Shown one piece after another: positions 63,354-64,000 of a DNA stretch of 64,000 bases. The stretch is from Scortum barcoo (taxonomy: Eukaryota > Chordata > Actinopteri > Centrarchiformes > Terapontidae). How positions within the stretch are numbered: position 1 is the stretch's first letter; the number at the start of each line of letters is the position of its first letter. Location: contig CM041553.1 of NCBI GenBank assembly GCA_023238725.1, positions 9,881,001 through 9,945,000 on the forward strand. Reading direction: 5' to 3'. The notes beneath the pieces are model-generated. The model was not told the DNA's origin, searched no databases, and saw only the letters and a program-made list of their open reading frames with translations. The position numbers were made by a program, and so were the translations under genes.

Positions 63354-63888
63354 GGTGAAGTAAAATGACCTGTGGTTTGTTTGAGTTAAAATGTCTAATG
63401 ACCCCATACAGTATATAAAAATATAATAATATAATATAGAAATGGAGACATGATAACATGTTTCAAGCCATTTTTTAAAATGAAAAATGTATCAAACTAA
63501 TATCAAGAGAGTCCTGAACTCAAAGTTTAGCTTAGCTTACCTTAAGATCAGCATCATTACTGCTACCACATGAATTCTAAGTCCTAAGTCTGCTGTCCCA
63601 TATGCATTTGAGGTGGACTCCATGACCATCGACTCCAAACACCAATGGTGAAAATGTGAGTTTTCATTTATTTGACCATATAACACTTTATACAGAGATA
63701 TATATGTTTGTACAGTATGATACAAAGGTCAAGTAGTATATTAATATGATTCCATACTTGCATAACGTACGGGGGAAATACAAAAGCATTTTTACCATTT
63801 CTCAGGGTATTCAAAGGATGGACTCTTGTGGATATTTCTAAATGCACTCATTCATACACACATTTCTCACATTCACTTGATCCACCAG

Positions 63889-64000
63889 AGCAAGAAAGAC
63901 TTGGACCAGTACTGCAGAGAGAGGCTACGTGTGGAGTCTGAAAACAGGAGTCGCATTGTGATTTGTAAACTATTTGTTGACTATGATTACATACAGGAGC
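63889..64000 (+). other. Open stretch at the right edge after an acceptor-like site
   Basis: After TTGATCCACCAG the plus strand stays open for 37 codons to the window end and begins SKKDLDQYCRERLRVE, a charged, coiled-coil-like string. Family not recognised; it may be chance. Confidence 0.15.

Overview
The window is vertebrate nuclear DNA and almost certainly from a teleost, probably a percomorph. It has compact multi-exon genes with GT-AG introns, very dense CA/GT and CT microsatellites, piggyBac and Tc1/mariner remnants, and SINE- and MITE-like repeats of types seen throughout ray-finned fish. There are no bacterial-type operons, CRISPR arrays or convincing tRNA/rRNA genes.

Left third (1-21.4 kb): the first seven coding exons of micu3 (mitochondrial calcium uptake protein 3) lie on the minus strand from 13786 down to 1625, and the gene continues beyond base 1. 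Head to head with it, on the plus strand, is a complete three-exon fgf20 (coding 18295-20367, 228 aa) with a TATA-containing promoter and an AU-rich 3' UTR. MICU3 and FGF20 are also divergent neighbours in tetrapods, so the linkage supports both names.

Middle (21.4-48.5 kb): about 27 kb without any supported gene. It holds a piggyBac remnant bounded by TTAA (21996-23069), a tRNA-like SINE (24788-25080), a Tc1 transposase fragment truncated at both ends (29965-31027), a foldback MITE (41682-42170) with half of a second copy at 32073, several other dispersed repeats and many microsatellites. Part of this desert may carry fgf20 regulatory DNA, but sequence alone cannot show that.

Right third (48.5-61.5 kb): a complete 12-exon importin-alpha gene of the oocyte/maternal KPNA7 type (plus strand, 521 aa); a two-exon secreted arginine-specific ecto-ADP-ribosyltransferase (plus strand, 299 aa); and a complete five-exon xpa, the nucleotide-excision-repair damage-verification scaffold (minus strand, 275 aa). 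From 61.5 kb to the end only repeats and two doubtful exon-like open stretches are visible.

The genes have unrelated jobs: mitochondrial calcium gating, FGF signalling, nuclear import, extracellular ADP-ribosylation and DNA repair. I found no clearly undescribed system. The items most worth checking are the TCF/LEF-like cluster and poly-G tracts around fgf20, the enhancer-like block in micu3 intron 1, the GPI-less ART, the fused E-boxes of kpna7, and the CA repeats that abut the xpa splice sites.
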